From an uncultured Ruminococcus sp. (GTDB lineage Bacteria; Bacillota; Clostridia; Oscillospirales; Ruminococcaceae), in assembly GCA_946540705.1 (NCBI GenBank), contig CAMNJD010000089.1, positions 1 to 6,484 on the forward strand: DNA of 6,484 bases, written 5' to 3'. Below the pieces are notes generated by a model. It was not told the origin of the DNA and searched no databases. It saw nothing but the letters and a program-made list of their open reading frames with translations. The position numbers and the translations under genes were made by a program. Shown one piece after another: positions 1 through 4,964 of the stretch. How positions within the stretch are numbered: the stretch's first letter is position 1; every line of letters starts with the position of its first letter.

Positions 1-659
1 TGCAATCCAACTATATCGGCGCGATCATGGTCGCTGCATACTCCTATATGGCGCTTGTTCCGATCATTCAGCCGCCGATCATCAAGCTCCTGACTTCAAA
101 GAAAGAGCGCATGATCCGCATGGAATACACCCAGAAGCCTGTCTCCAAGACAACGCGGATTCTGTTCCCGATCTGCATTACGATCATTGCAGGACTGATT
201 GCTCCGGCCTCTGTCGCCCTCGTCGGCTTCCTGATGTTCGGAAACCTTATCCGTGAGTGCGGCGTTATGGACAGCCTTTCGGAGACTGCACAGAAGGTTC
301 TTGCCAATCTTGTCACGATCTTCCTCGGCATTACCATCGCCTCTCAGATGCAGGCGGACAAGTTCCTTCAGGTCAATACGCTGCTGATCCTCGGCCTCGG
401 TCTTGTTGCATTTATTTTCGATACCGCGGGAGGCGTTCTCTTTGCAAAGATACTCAACCTCTTCCTCAAAAAGAAGATCAACCCGATGATCGGTGCCGCC
501 GGTATCTCAGCTTTCCCGATGTCCGGCAGAGTTGTTCACAAATTGGCGCTGAAGGAGGATCCGACAAACTTCATCCTCATGCAGGCGACCGGTGTCAATG
601 TTTCCGGTCAGATCGCCTCGGTTATCGCAGGCGGCCTGATTCTCAACTTTTTCCTGTAA
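1..659 (+). CDS. Sodium ion-translocating decarboxylase, beta subunit (C-terminal part)
   Basis: This is the 3' part of a gene entering from the left edge; the open frame runs from base 3 without a stop, so the ATG at 27 is internal. The roughly 219 visible residues match the OadB/GcdB/MmdB family, the membrane subunit that couples decarboxylation of a biotin-bound carboxyl group to Na+ export. Visible signs are the stretch AAYSYMALVPIIQPP, several hydrophobic segments, and near the C-terminus NPMIGAAGISAFPMSGR. In that last motif the Asn, Gly, Ser and Arg fall at the spacing of N373, G377, S382 and R389 reported as important in Klebsiella OadB. The acid substrate (oxaloacetate, methylmalonyl-CoA or glutaconyl-CoA) cannot be told from this subunit, so no symbol is given. 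Two small genes follow closely on the same strand, consistent with one operon. Confidence 0.93.
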   Translation, partial: QSNYIGAIMVAAYSYMALVPIIQPPIIKLLTSKKERMIRMEYTQKPVSKTTRILFPICITIIAGLIAPASVALVGFLMFGNLIRECGVMDSLSETAQKVLANLVTIFLGITIASQMQADKFLQVNTLLILGLGLVAFIFDTAGGVLFAKILNLFLKKKINPMIGAAGISAFPMSGRVVHKLALKEDPTNFILMQATGVNVSGQIASVIAGGLILNFFL

Positions 660-677
660 CCCGAAAGGAGTACTGTT

Positions 678-851
678 ATGTTCAGTATCGCTGCGGCTGT
701 AGAGCCGATGCATTTTGTAGATAATCTGAAGTATATGGGACTTGGCATGCTCGGCATTTTCATTGTGATCGGCGTGATCATGCTCCTGACCATGATTCTG
801 AATTCCGTGGCGCAGGAAAAGCCAAAGCAGGATGACGACAAGCAGAAATAA
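678..851 (+). CDS. Small single-pass OadG-like (gamma) subunit of the sodium pump
   Basis: A 57-residue frame beginning MFSIAAAVEP, 18 bases after the beta-subunit stop, preceded by GAAAGGAG seven bases before the ATG. It has a short N-terminus, one membrane segment at about residues 21-42 (GLGMLGIFIVIGVIMLLTMI), and a highly charged tail rich in Lys, Asp and Gln. This is the layout of OAD_gamma-type subunits, which anchor and help assemble Na+-translocating decarboxylases. Sequence identity in this family is low, so the call rests on size, topology and its position directly after the beta subunit. It is shorter than enterobacterial OadG (about 80 residues) and lacks a His-rich or long Pro/Ala-rich tail. 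Its stop overlaps the ribosome site of the next gene. Confidence 0.75.
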   Translation: MFSIAAAVEPMHFVDNLKYMGLGMLGIFIVIGVIMLLTMILNSVAQEKPKQDDDKQK

Positions 852-862
852 GGAGGCCGACT

Positions 863-1690
863 ATGGCAAAGAATGACCCCGAAAAGCTGCCGGAATCCCC
901 GAAGAAGCCGGATGTCCCCGAACAGCCGGAGGAGGGCTTTGTCCCATATGTGACGGAGGCGGCTGCATCGGAAAACAGCGGCAAACAACACAGGCTGATC
1001 TTGCTCATCCCGCTGGTTTTGCTCGGCGTCGTCGTGATCATCGCGGCCGTGCTTCTTCTGCTTACGCATTTTAACCGATATCACAGGGTCATGAAGCAGC
1101 TCTCCTTCGACTATAGGGACGAAATCCCCGGTGCAAAGGATATCGAGCATACCGGCGAGCGTTCGATCGCACTGGCCAAGGAACTGAAAGACGCTCCGGT
1201 GCGTGTCAATGCCATCTGTTATCTTCTGAACGAGCAGGATCAGGGGGACGGAACCGTTGCGGAGTACAATTATCTCAGCAGCAAGGGACTGACCGAGCTC
1301 AAAACCGTTACCTCTGCGAAAAACGGCCTGCGCAGCAAAGAAAAGAATGTCCGTCTGCGCGCTGACGGCTATGAGATCCTGGAAGGCGATGAATGGGTCG
1401 CCGCAGAGAAGGAATATATCCCCGACATGCGTGATTACTTCTTCGGTATTTCCTCACACAACAATGTGACGATCGGCTGCTATGACACGTATGATACGAC
1501 CGTCAACGGCAAACCGTATGTTTGTGAGGTCTGGCTGATGGATGAGACATTCGGCAGCCAGACTGTTTACAGCACACTTTACCGCTATTATGACGGCAGC
1601 CGCCTTGCCGCAGTCATTGTCCTGCATGACACCGATGAGCTCAAAGAGGTCTACGATATCACATCTTATGAGATCAACCCGACATTGTAA
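863..1690 (+). CDS. Single-pass membrane protein of unknown function, last gene of the sodium-pump operon
   Basis: A 275-residue protein with AAGGAGG ending six bases before its ATG and only 11 bases after the gamma-like gene, so it is probably co-transcribed with the pump genes. Residues 1-43 are polar, rich in Pro, Glu and Lys, and probably cytoplasmic. Residues 45-68 are one strongly hydrophobic segment. The remaining roughly 205 residues form a probably extracytoplasmic domain with alternating charged and aromatic stretches that look beta-rich. The C-terminal part (about residues 160-270: DGYEI, GKPYVCEVWL, YRYYDGSRLAAVIV) recalls LolA-like or lipoprotein-carrier sheets, but this is a guess from pattern only. 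There is no signal-peptidase or lipobox site, so it should stay anchored. No enzyme motif is seen. A terminator follows directly. Confidence 0.8.
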   Translation: MAKNDPEKLPESPKKPDVPEQPEEGFVPYVTEAAASENSGKQHRLILLIPLVLLGVVVIIAAVLLLLTHFNRYHRVMKQLSFDYRDEIPGAKDIEHTGERSIALAKELKDAPVRVNAICYLLNEQDQGDGTVAEYNYLSSKGLTELKTVTSAKNGLRSKEKNVRLRADGYEILEGDEWVAAEKEYIPDMRDYFFGISSHNNVTIGCYDTYDTTVNGKPYVCEVWLMDETFGSQTVYSTLYRYYDGSRLAAVIVLHDTDELKEVYDITSYEINPTL

Positions 1691-1694
1691 CACA

Positions 1695-1727
1695 GAAGCC
1701 CGACTGCATGGCCGGGCTTCCGTTTTT
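1695..1727 (+). terminator. Intrinsic terminator of the sodium-pump operon
   Basis: GAAGCCCG (1695-1702) and CGGGCTTC (1713-1720) form an 8-bp perfect stem with a 10-base loop, followed by a run of five T (1723-1727). It begins four bases after the stop of the upstream gene and lies just before the promoter of the next unit, so it separates the two transcripts. Confidence 0.9.
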
Positions 1728-1738
1728 ACGCAAAACGC

Positions 1739-1767
1739 TTGACAGATTGCAATAAAAATGGTATAAT
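1739..1767 (+). promoter_or_regulatory. Perfect-consensus sigma-A promoter with extended -10
   Basis: TTGACA (1739-1744), a 17-base spacer and TATAAT (1762-1767) match the housekeeping consensus in all 12 positions, and TGG directly before the -10 adds the TGn extension. Transcription would start near 1774, giving a leader of about 43 bases before the ATG at 1817. No operator is evident, so strong constitutive expression is the simplest reading. Confidence 0.93.
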
Positions 1768-1816
1768 ATCACTATAAGTATACGAGAACGGTGCGCTGTT
1801 TGAAGGAGGGATTCAT

Positions 1817-2182
1817 ATGGCATCTGCAAGAAACATCGTACTCGCCGGGGATTATACAGGCTGCCGCGTGTTCCGCATGTCAGCTTCACTCGCATACATT
1901 TCCGGCACAATGAAAAAAATCGACGATATTTATCTTGTTCCGGAAAACGTCAAGCGATTTGAAGTGCTGACAGAGGATATCATCCGTTCGGGTAATTCCC
2001 TGCTGCTGACCGGTGTGCTCGATCCCGGTCTGCTCATTCATCTGAAGCTGCATGCCTCAGAAGCAATGCAGAAAAAAGGCATCTATACGCTTGCACTGAA
2101 ATTTCAGGACGACAAGCGCTCGCTGCTTGAGGTCGATGACAAGATTCTCGCAGCGCTGGTCAAGCGCATGCAGGAAAGCTGA
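1817..2182 (+). CDS. Small cytoplasmic protein of unknown function (121 residues)
   Basis: The ATG is set by AAGGAGGG six bases upstream. There is no signal peptide and no clear membrane segment; the middle (about residues 60-76, LLLTGVLDPGLLIHL) is the most hydrophobic part. The ends, ARNIVLAGDYTG near the start and LALKFQDDKRSLLEVDDKI near the end, resemble from memory a family of small Bacillota proteins that begin with a V-x-GDY/F-x-G strand and end in a K-S-L-x-E-x-D-D-K-I motif. Those usually have a Gly-rich hydrophobic centre that this protein lacks, so the link is tentative and no function is implied. It is a single-gene unit with its own perfect promoter and terminator, which suggests steady high expression independent of its neighbours. 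Confidence 0.85.
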   Translation: MASARNIVLAGDYTGCRVFRMSASLAYISGTMKKIDDIYLVPENVKRFEVLTEDIIRSGNSLLLTGVLDPGLLIHLKLHASEAMQKKGIYTLALKFQDDKRSLLEVDDKILAALVKRMQES

Positions 2183-2226
2183 AAAAACGTGCTGACAGCC
2201 TAAACACTGTCAGCACGTTCTCTTTT
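2182..2226. terminator. Bidirectional intrinsic terminator between convergent genes
   Basis: AACGTGCTGACAG (2186-2198) and CTGTCAGCACGTT (2207-2219) give a 13-bp perfect stem with an 8-base loop. On the plus strand a T-rich stretch (TCTCTTTT, ending 2226) follows. On the minus strand the A run at 2182-2187 becomes six T. It therefore serves both the plus gene ending at 2182 and the minus operon ending at 2225, and it overlaps or touches both stop codons. Confidence 0.93.
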
Positions 2227-2833
2227 ATGACGGTGCCTGATCGGTTGCAACATCCAGCATATACCAATGCCGGTCTATGCGGTACACTGTTGCATATTCC
2301 ATGTTCCTGACCTCGCTGCCGTCAGGCTTGATGTAAGTCACAGCGAGCGTCAGATTCAACCCGTCTGATACCGTCACATCCTTGCCGTAGCGTGTTTTGA
2401 TGCCGCGTTCAAGCTGATCAAGCCGAGCTTCCTCAACATGCGATTCCCCGATCACGCCCATTTTCACCTTGGCATTTTCGCCGTAATTGAGTTTTTTCAC
2501 GGAAATCATCGCCGCACACATCGCAGTGACATCCATTTCACCCTCTGCGGTATTCGCCTCACGAAGCCAGTCCGGAAATGCCTCTGCCATCGCAGCAGGA
2601 TCCTCCGCAGAATAGGCTTTGTAGTACCGTTTGACCGGCCGCTGATCTGCGCTGCTCAACCAGAAATACGCGAGCAGTCCGACAATCACAACCAGCGCAG
2701 CAGCAATAATACGGATACTGATCTGCTTGCCGGAGAGCGGCTTTTTTTTAAGATCGAAGTTCCGCGGCTCGAAAATACCGCTGGGCTGATCGAGCTCCGG
2801 CCGCTCCCCTGCTGTCTTTTCGGTATCACTCAT
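2225..2833 (-). CDS. Single-pass membrane protein with extracytoplasmic C-terminal domain, unknown function
   Basis: The chosen start is the ATG at 2833 (MSDTEK, 202 residues). GAAAGGAG lies about nine bases upstream, whereas the ATG at 2839 would be only three to four bases from it. A start further upstream would run deep into the preceding gene. The start overlaps the upstream stop by eight bases (ATGAGTGA), which suggests translational coupling. Residues 1-37 are polar and cytoplasmic, 39-60 form one membrane helix, and about 140 residues lie outside. The outer domain opens with VKRYYKAYSAEDPAAMAEAF and ends in strand-like stretches (LNLTLAVTYI, YATVYRIDRHWYMLDV), a pattern reminiscent of NTF2-like folds. 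That fold guess is weak and no catalytic residues can be named. It is the second gene of a two-gene minus-strand operon. Confidence 0.82.
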   Translation of the reverse strand: MSDTEKTAGERPELDQPSGIFEPRNFDLKKKPLSGKQISIRIIAAALVVIVGLLAYFWLSSADQRPVKRYYKAYSAEDPAAMAEAFPDWLREANTAEGEMDVTAMCAAMISVKKLNYGENAKVKMGVIGESHVEEARLDQLERGIKTRYGKDVTVSDGLNLTLAVTYIKPDGSEVRNMEYATVYRIDRHWYMLDVATDQAPS

Positions 2834-3782
2834 GATCATTTGCTCCTTTCTCTGCGGTGAGCTGCGGCACAAGCTGATCGAGCAGCATTTTCGCACGGTC
2901 GTAGCTTTCCTGCATGTCTTCCTTGGAGCTCATTCGCTCAACCGGAATACGGATCGCAAGATAAGTGTCCTCGGTCAGCGGTTCTTCGAGATGAAGCTGC
3001 TCTTCAAACACAGTACCGGCTATCTTCAGCTTATAGCCCTCTGCAAGCGGGCAGTCCGGATAAAGCCGTTCCATATCCTCAAAGATCAGCTCCGGCTGCA
3101 AATACTCATCAGCGTCGCTGTTCGCCATGACCAGCATGCAGGTCGAGGTTTCCATCTGCACCATAAGCTGCGTGTTGTTGGCAGAGGAATATGAGCTGCC
3201 GCCTTCCATTTCTTCTTTTGATACGGGAATATACACCGACTGCACATAGGTCTTGCCGTCTTCATTATAATCCCCGCACATACCCTCCAGCCACATGCAA
3301 AGATCATCCGAACCGTTGTACACATATACATTGTCCGTCAGGATCAGGATGCTGACATCCGGGTCTTTTCTCGTTACAAAATCATAAATCAGAAACGCAC
3401 CGACCACCGTGCAAAAGGCTGCAATACCGAGCCACCATTTGGAATGATAAAACCAGTTGCCGATTTTCTGCCGGAGCGTATATTTTTTCGGAGCCTCCTG
3501 CTCCGGAAAGACCTTGTCACTGTCGCTGATGACGCCCTGCTTTAATCGGATCAGATCGACTTTATCCTCGTGCAGCTCTTTGGCATATTCCTCACGCGCC
3601 TGATATGCGGCTTCCTCCTCGCGTTTCTGGCGTTCGCGTTCCTCGATCTCAGCCTCCCGCCGCTCCCGCGCTTCAATTTCCCGCGCATTGCGGAACGCCG
3701 AGACATGTGCAGGCTGCTTCGGAGACGCCTGCTCCTCTGCTTCTGCCTGCAATTCCTTCTGCTGTTCTTCTTCCTGCATCAT
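2826..3782 (-). CDS. Coiled-coil, single-pass membrane protein of unknown function
   Basis: A 318-residue protein. GGAGGT ends three bases before the first ATG and six before a second in-frame ATG (Met-Met), so either may be used. Residues 1-78 are extremely rich in Glu, Arg, Gln and Ala, with a likely charged coiled coil at about 30-75. A short linker follows, then one membrane helix at about 116-136 (WWLGIAAFCTVVGAFLIYDF), preceded by Lys and Arg as expected for an inside N-terminus. The outer roughly 180 residues are acidic, have four Cys, and carry several strand-like hydrophobic stretches (VSILILTDNVYVY, TYLAIRIPVE). No known enzyme motif was recognised. Topology matches the gene downstream, with which it overlaps by eight bases. 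The two products may act together at the membrane, with the coiled coil as a cytoplasmic contact; this is inference. Confidence 0.85.
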   Translation of the reverse strand: MMQEEEQQKELQAEAEEQASPKQPAHVSAFRNAREIEARERREAEIEERERQKREEEAAYQAREEYAKELHEDKVDLIRLKQGVISDSDKVFPEQEAPKKYTLRQKIGNWFYHSKWWLGIAAFCTVVGAFLIYDFVTRKDPDVSILILTDNVYVYNGSDDLCMWLEGMCGDYNEDGKTYVQSVYIPVSKEEMEGGSSYSSANNTQLMVQMETSTCMLVMANSDADEYLQPELIFEDMERLYPDCPLAEGYKLKIAGTVFEEQLHLEEPLTEDTYLAIRIPVERMSSKEDMQESYDRAKMLLDQLVPQLTAEKGANDHE

Positions 3783-3807
3783 CTAACCTCCATCAGATAC
3801 TGCATCT

Positions 3808-3836
3808 ATTTTACCATATTTTCGGTGCGACTGCAA
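3808..3836 (-). promoter_or_regulatory. Near promoter of the minus-strand two-gene operon (extended -10, weak -35)
   Basis: Read on the minus strand: TAAAAT (-10, 3813-3808) is preceded directly by TGG (TGn extension), and 17 bases further up is TTGCAG (3836-3831), which matches only the TTG of a -35. The predicted start is near 3801, giving a leader of about 20 bases that includes GGAGGT. The weak -35 is overlapped by one arm of the inverted repeat at 3828-3869. Confidence 0.6.
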
Positions 3837-3869
3837 GCATTTTCACAGAGATTTCGCTTATCGCAGTCG
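3828..3869. repeat. Interrupted inverted repeat overlapping the -35 of the minus operon
   Basis: CGACTGC (3828-3834) pairs with GCAGTCG (3863-3869), and inside it AAGC (3835-3838) pairs with GCTT (3856-3859), leaving a 17-base centre. The left arm covers the -35 (3831-3836). It may be a regulator binding site. If transcription arrives from the promoter at 4072-4100, it may instead be an RNA hairpin. There is no T run on the minus-strand exit side, so it is not a classic terminator. Confidence 0.5.
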
Positions 3870-3883
3870 GACTGATTCCCGCA

Positions 3884-4065
3884 GACATTCCTCAATGACA
3901 GGTTTTGCATCCCGCATCCGGACAGGCAATCCGTGACCGCAGTGCATCACAGTCATTGTCCTGCAAATAAACATCTGCATCATATGCCGGACTTCTGAGC
4001 AGCGCCCCGCCGATAAGCTGTGTGTAATTGCGAAGACGGTAGCGCGGGGATGTCGGCTGCCTCCC
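3884..4065 (-). ncRNA. Candidate structured RNA or long 5' leader, minus strand
   Basis: This stretch starts seven bases below a near-consensus minus-strand promoter and contains no convincing coding frame with a ribosome site. It can form several helices (plus coordinates). CAATGAC 3893-3899 pairs with GTCATTG 3952-3958 (7 bp) and encloses two smaller hairpins: TTGC/GCAA at 3905-3929 with an inner CCG/CGG, and GTGA/TCAC at 3933-3950. The all-GC helix CCCCGC 4005-4010 / GCGGGG 4044-4049 is extended by GCAGC 3999-4003 / GCTGC 4056-4060. A closing helix, GACAT 3884-3888 / ATGTC 4050-4054, competes with that extension. I do not recognise tmRNA, RNase P, SRP RNA or a known riboswitch. It may be a free RNA or the leader of the operon starting at 3782. 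The 3' end is not defined. Confidence 0.38.
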
Positions 4066-4071
4066 TGCTTT

Positions 4072-4100
4072 ATTGTACCATACGAAATATGATCTGTCAA
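4072..4100 (-). promoter_or_regulatory. Strong minus-strand promoter in the intergenic region
   Basis: Read on the minus strand: TTGACA (4100-4095, perfect -35), a 17-base spacer and TACAAT (4077-4072, five of six), with TGG immediately before the -10. The start would be near 4065, about 283 bases before the first codon of the minus operon, far more leader than a simple messenger needs. It is divergent from the response regulator promoter, whose -35 begins about 62 bases away. It has a better -35 than the promoter lying directly before the operon. Confidence 0.82.
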
Positions 4101-4161
4101 GCAATGCAGCCATCCATTCCTCTCATGCAGTGAAACATCCTGTTTTCCTTCGCTGCACCCA

Positions 4162-4190
4162 TTGCACTTTTTTAGAAAACATGTTATAAT
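4162..4190 (+). promoter_or_regulatory. Promoter of the response regulator gene
   Basis: TTGCAC (4162-4167), 17 bases, then a perfect TATAAT (4185-4190) preceded by TGT, an extended -10. The -35 matches consensus only at TTG. The predicted start near 4197 leaves a very short leader of about 18 bases, just enough for the GGGGTG ribosome site. No CTTAAC repeat like those at 4879-4919 is seen near this promoter, so autoregulation through that motif is not evident here. Confidence 0.75.
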
Positions 4191-4214
4191 AAGACTGAAA
4201 TGGGGTGACAAAAA

Positions 4215-4883
4215 ATGCCGCATATACTTGTAATTGACGATGATATTCATATCAGTGACCTGCTGAATGAGCTGCTGCATGCTGAAGGCTATTCAGTCTC
4301 CCGCGCCTATTCCGGTACAGAGGCACTGCTGATGCTTTCACAGCAAAAACCGGATCTGATCCTGCTTGATCTGATGCTGCCGGGGCTTTCCGGCGAAGAT
4401 CTGCTGCCAAAGCTCAGCGGCATTCCCGTGATCGTAGTCAGCGCAAAGGGCGATGTGACCGACAAGGTCGGACTGCTGCTCGGAGGTGCCGCCGATTATA
4501 TCACAAAACCGTTTGATAATGCAGAACTGCTTGCGCGCGTCGCCGTGCAGCTCAGAAAGAACGGTCAGGGCAGCGGAAATACGCCGCTGCGCTACCGTTC
4601 GCTGACGCTGTATCCTGATACGCGGACAGTCACCGCGAACGGACAGGAAATCCGCCTGACACGCACCGAATATGCCATTCTGAAGCTGCTGATGCTCAAT
4701 CCGGAGCAAGTCGTCGCAAAGCTGTCGATTCTCGACCGAATCAGCGATGATACCCCCGACTGCACAGAGGATTCCCTGAAAATTCATGTACATCATCTGC
4801 GCAAAAAACTGCGTACCGCAGTCGGTGCTGACTGCATTTCTGCTGTATGGGGCATCGGATTTATGCTGAAAGCCGAATCTTAA
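4215..4883 (+). CDS. OmpR/PhoB-family DNA-binding response regulator
   Basis: A 222-residue two-component regulator, full length for the family. The receiver domain (about 1-115) has the acidic cluster Asp8-Asp10, the phospho-acceptor Asp52 in LLDLMLPG, Ser76 in the Thr/Ser switch position, Tyr95, and Lys98 in DYITKPF. The winged-helix domain (about 123-220) shows LTRTEYAILKLL, the recognition-helix stretch DSLKIHVHHLRKKL, and the C-terminal hairpin WGIGFML. The start is supported by GGGGTG about seven bases upstream and by the promoter at 4162-4190. No histidine kinase gene is in view; in comparable loci it can lie next to the ABC genes, so it may be past the right edge. The gene ends inside a repeat array that is likely its own binding site before the ABC operon. 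Confidence 0.95.
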   Translation: MPHILVIDDDIHISDLLNELLHAEGYSVSRAYSGTEALLMLSQQKPDLILLDLMLPGLSGEDLLPKLSGIPVIVVSAKGDVTDKVGLLLGGAADYITKPFDNAELLARVAVQLRKNGQGSGNTPLRYRSLTLYPDTRTVTANGQEIRLTRTEYAILKLLMLNPEQVVAKLSILDRISDDTPDCTEDSLKIHVHHLRKKLRTAVGADCISAVWGIGFMLKAES

Positions 4884-4919
4884 CCCTTTCTTAACCGATC
4901 TCTTAACCGGTTTCTTAAC
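4879..4919 (+). promoter_or_regulatory. Four direct CTTAAC repeats, likely response-regulator binding array
   Basis: CTTAAC begins at 4879, 4890, 4902 and 4914, that is at steps of 11, 12 and 12 bases; the first three read CTTAACC. Repeats about one helical turn apart are what dimers of OmpR/PhoB-family regulators bind; Bacillus PhoP boxes (TTAACA-like, 11-base steps) are a close known parallel. The first repeat includes the stop codon of the regulator gene. The last lies just ahead of the ABC promoter's extended -10, where an activator could replace the missing -35. Confidence 0.8.
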
Positions 4920-4926
4920 AATTATT

Positions 4927-4935
4927 TGCTATACT
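4927..4935 (+). promoter_or_regulatory. Extended -10 of an activator-type promoter for the ABC operon
   Basis: TGC followed by TATACT (4930-4935) forms a good extended -10. The -35 position 17 bases upstream (4907-4912, CCGGTT) does not resemble TTGACA and lies between the third and fourth CTTAAC repeats. The predicted start is near 4942, giving a leader of about 23 bases with AAGGAGGT. This is the layout of an activator-dependent promoter. No terminator separates it from the regulator gene, so read-through from upstream is also possible. Confidence 0.7.
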
Positions 4936-4964
4936 GTATTCAGAAACCAAAAGGAGGTCACGCT

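Noticed and set aside
608..1150. Minus-strand frame of 180 codons across the gamma-like gene and the next gene
   Set aside because: It spans two plus-strand genes with good ribosome sites and has low-complexity, Cys/Arg/Ser-rich antisense-type composition.
3828..3869. Inverted repeat as an intrinsic terminator for the minus-strand intergenic RNA
   Set aside because: On the minus strand the stem is followed by CACCGAAAATATGG, with no T run.
3570..3898. Two overlapping plus-strand frames opposite the coiled-coil gene's N-terminus
   Set aside because: Leu/Phe-rich and Pro/Arg-rich translations are the expected antisense of a Glu/Arg-rich coiled coil; there are no ribosome sites, and the minus gene is clearly real.
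3884..4065. Known RNA classes (tmRNA, RNase P, SRP RNA, 6S RNA, T-box, common riboswitches) for the intergenic transcript
   Set aside because: None of the hallmark sequences I know were seen (no T-box GGTGG-type motif, SRP tetraloop pattern, tmRNA tag or tRNA-like end). The fold is branched, unlike 6S. A covariance-model search would be needed to exclude them formally.
4178..4185. Palindrome AACATGTT just ahead of the regulator's -10
   Set aside because: Eight bases, partly formed by the TG extension and -10 itself; too short to claim an operator.
3858..4280. Long open frame on the minus strand covering the intergenic region and the start of the response regulator gene
   Set aside because: It overlaps the certain regulator gene and its promoter, has no ribosome site at its ATG, and its composition (many Met, Cys, His) looks like out-of-frame translation.
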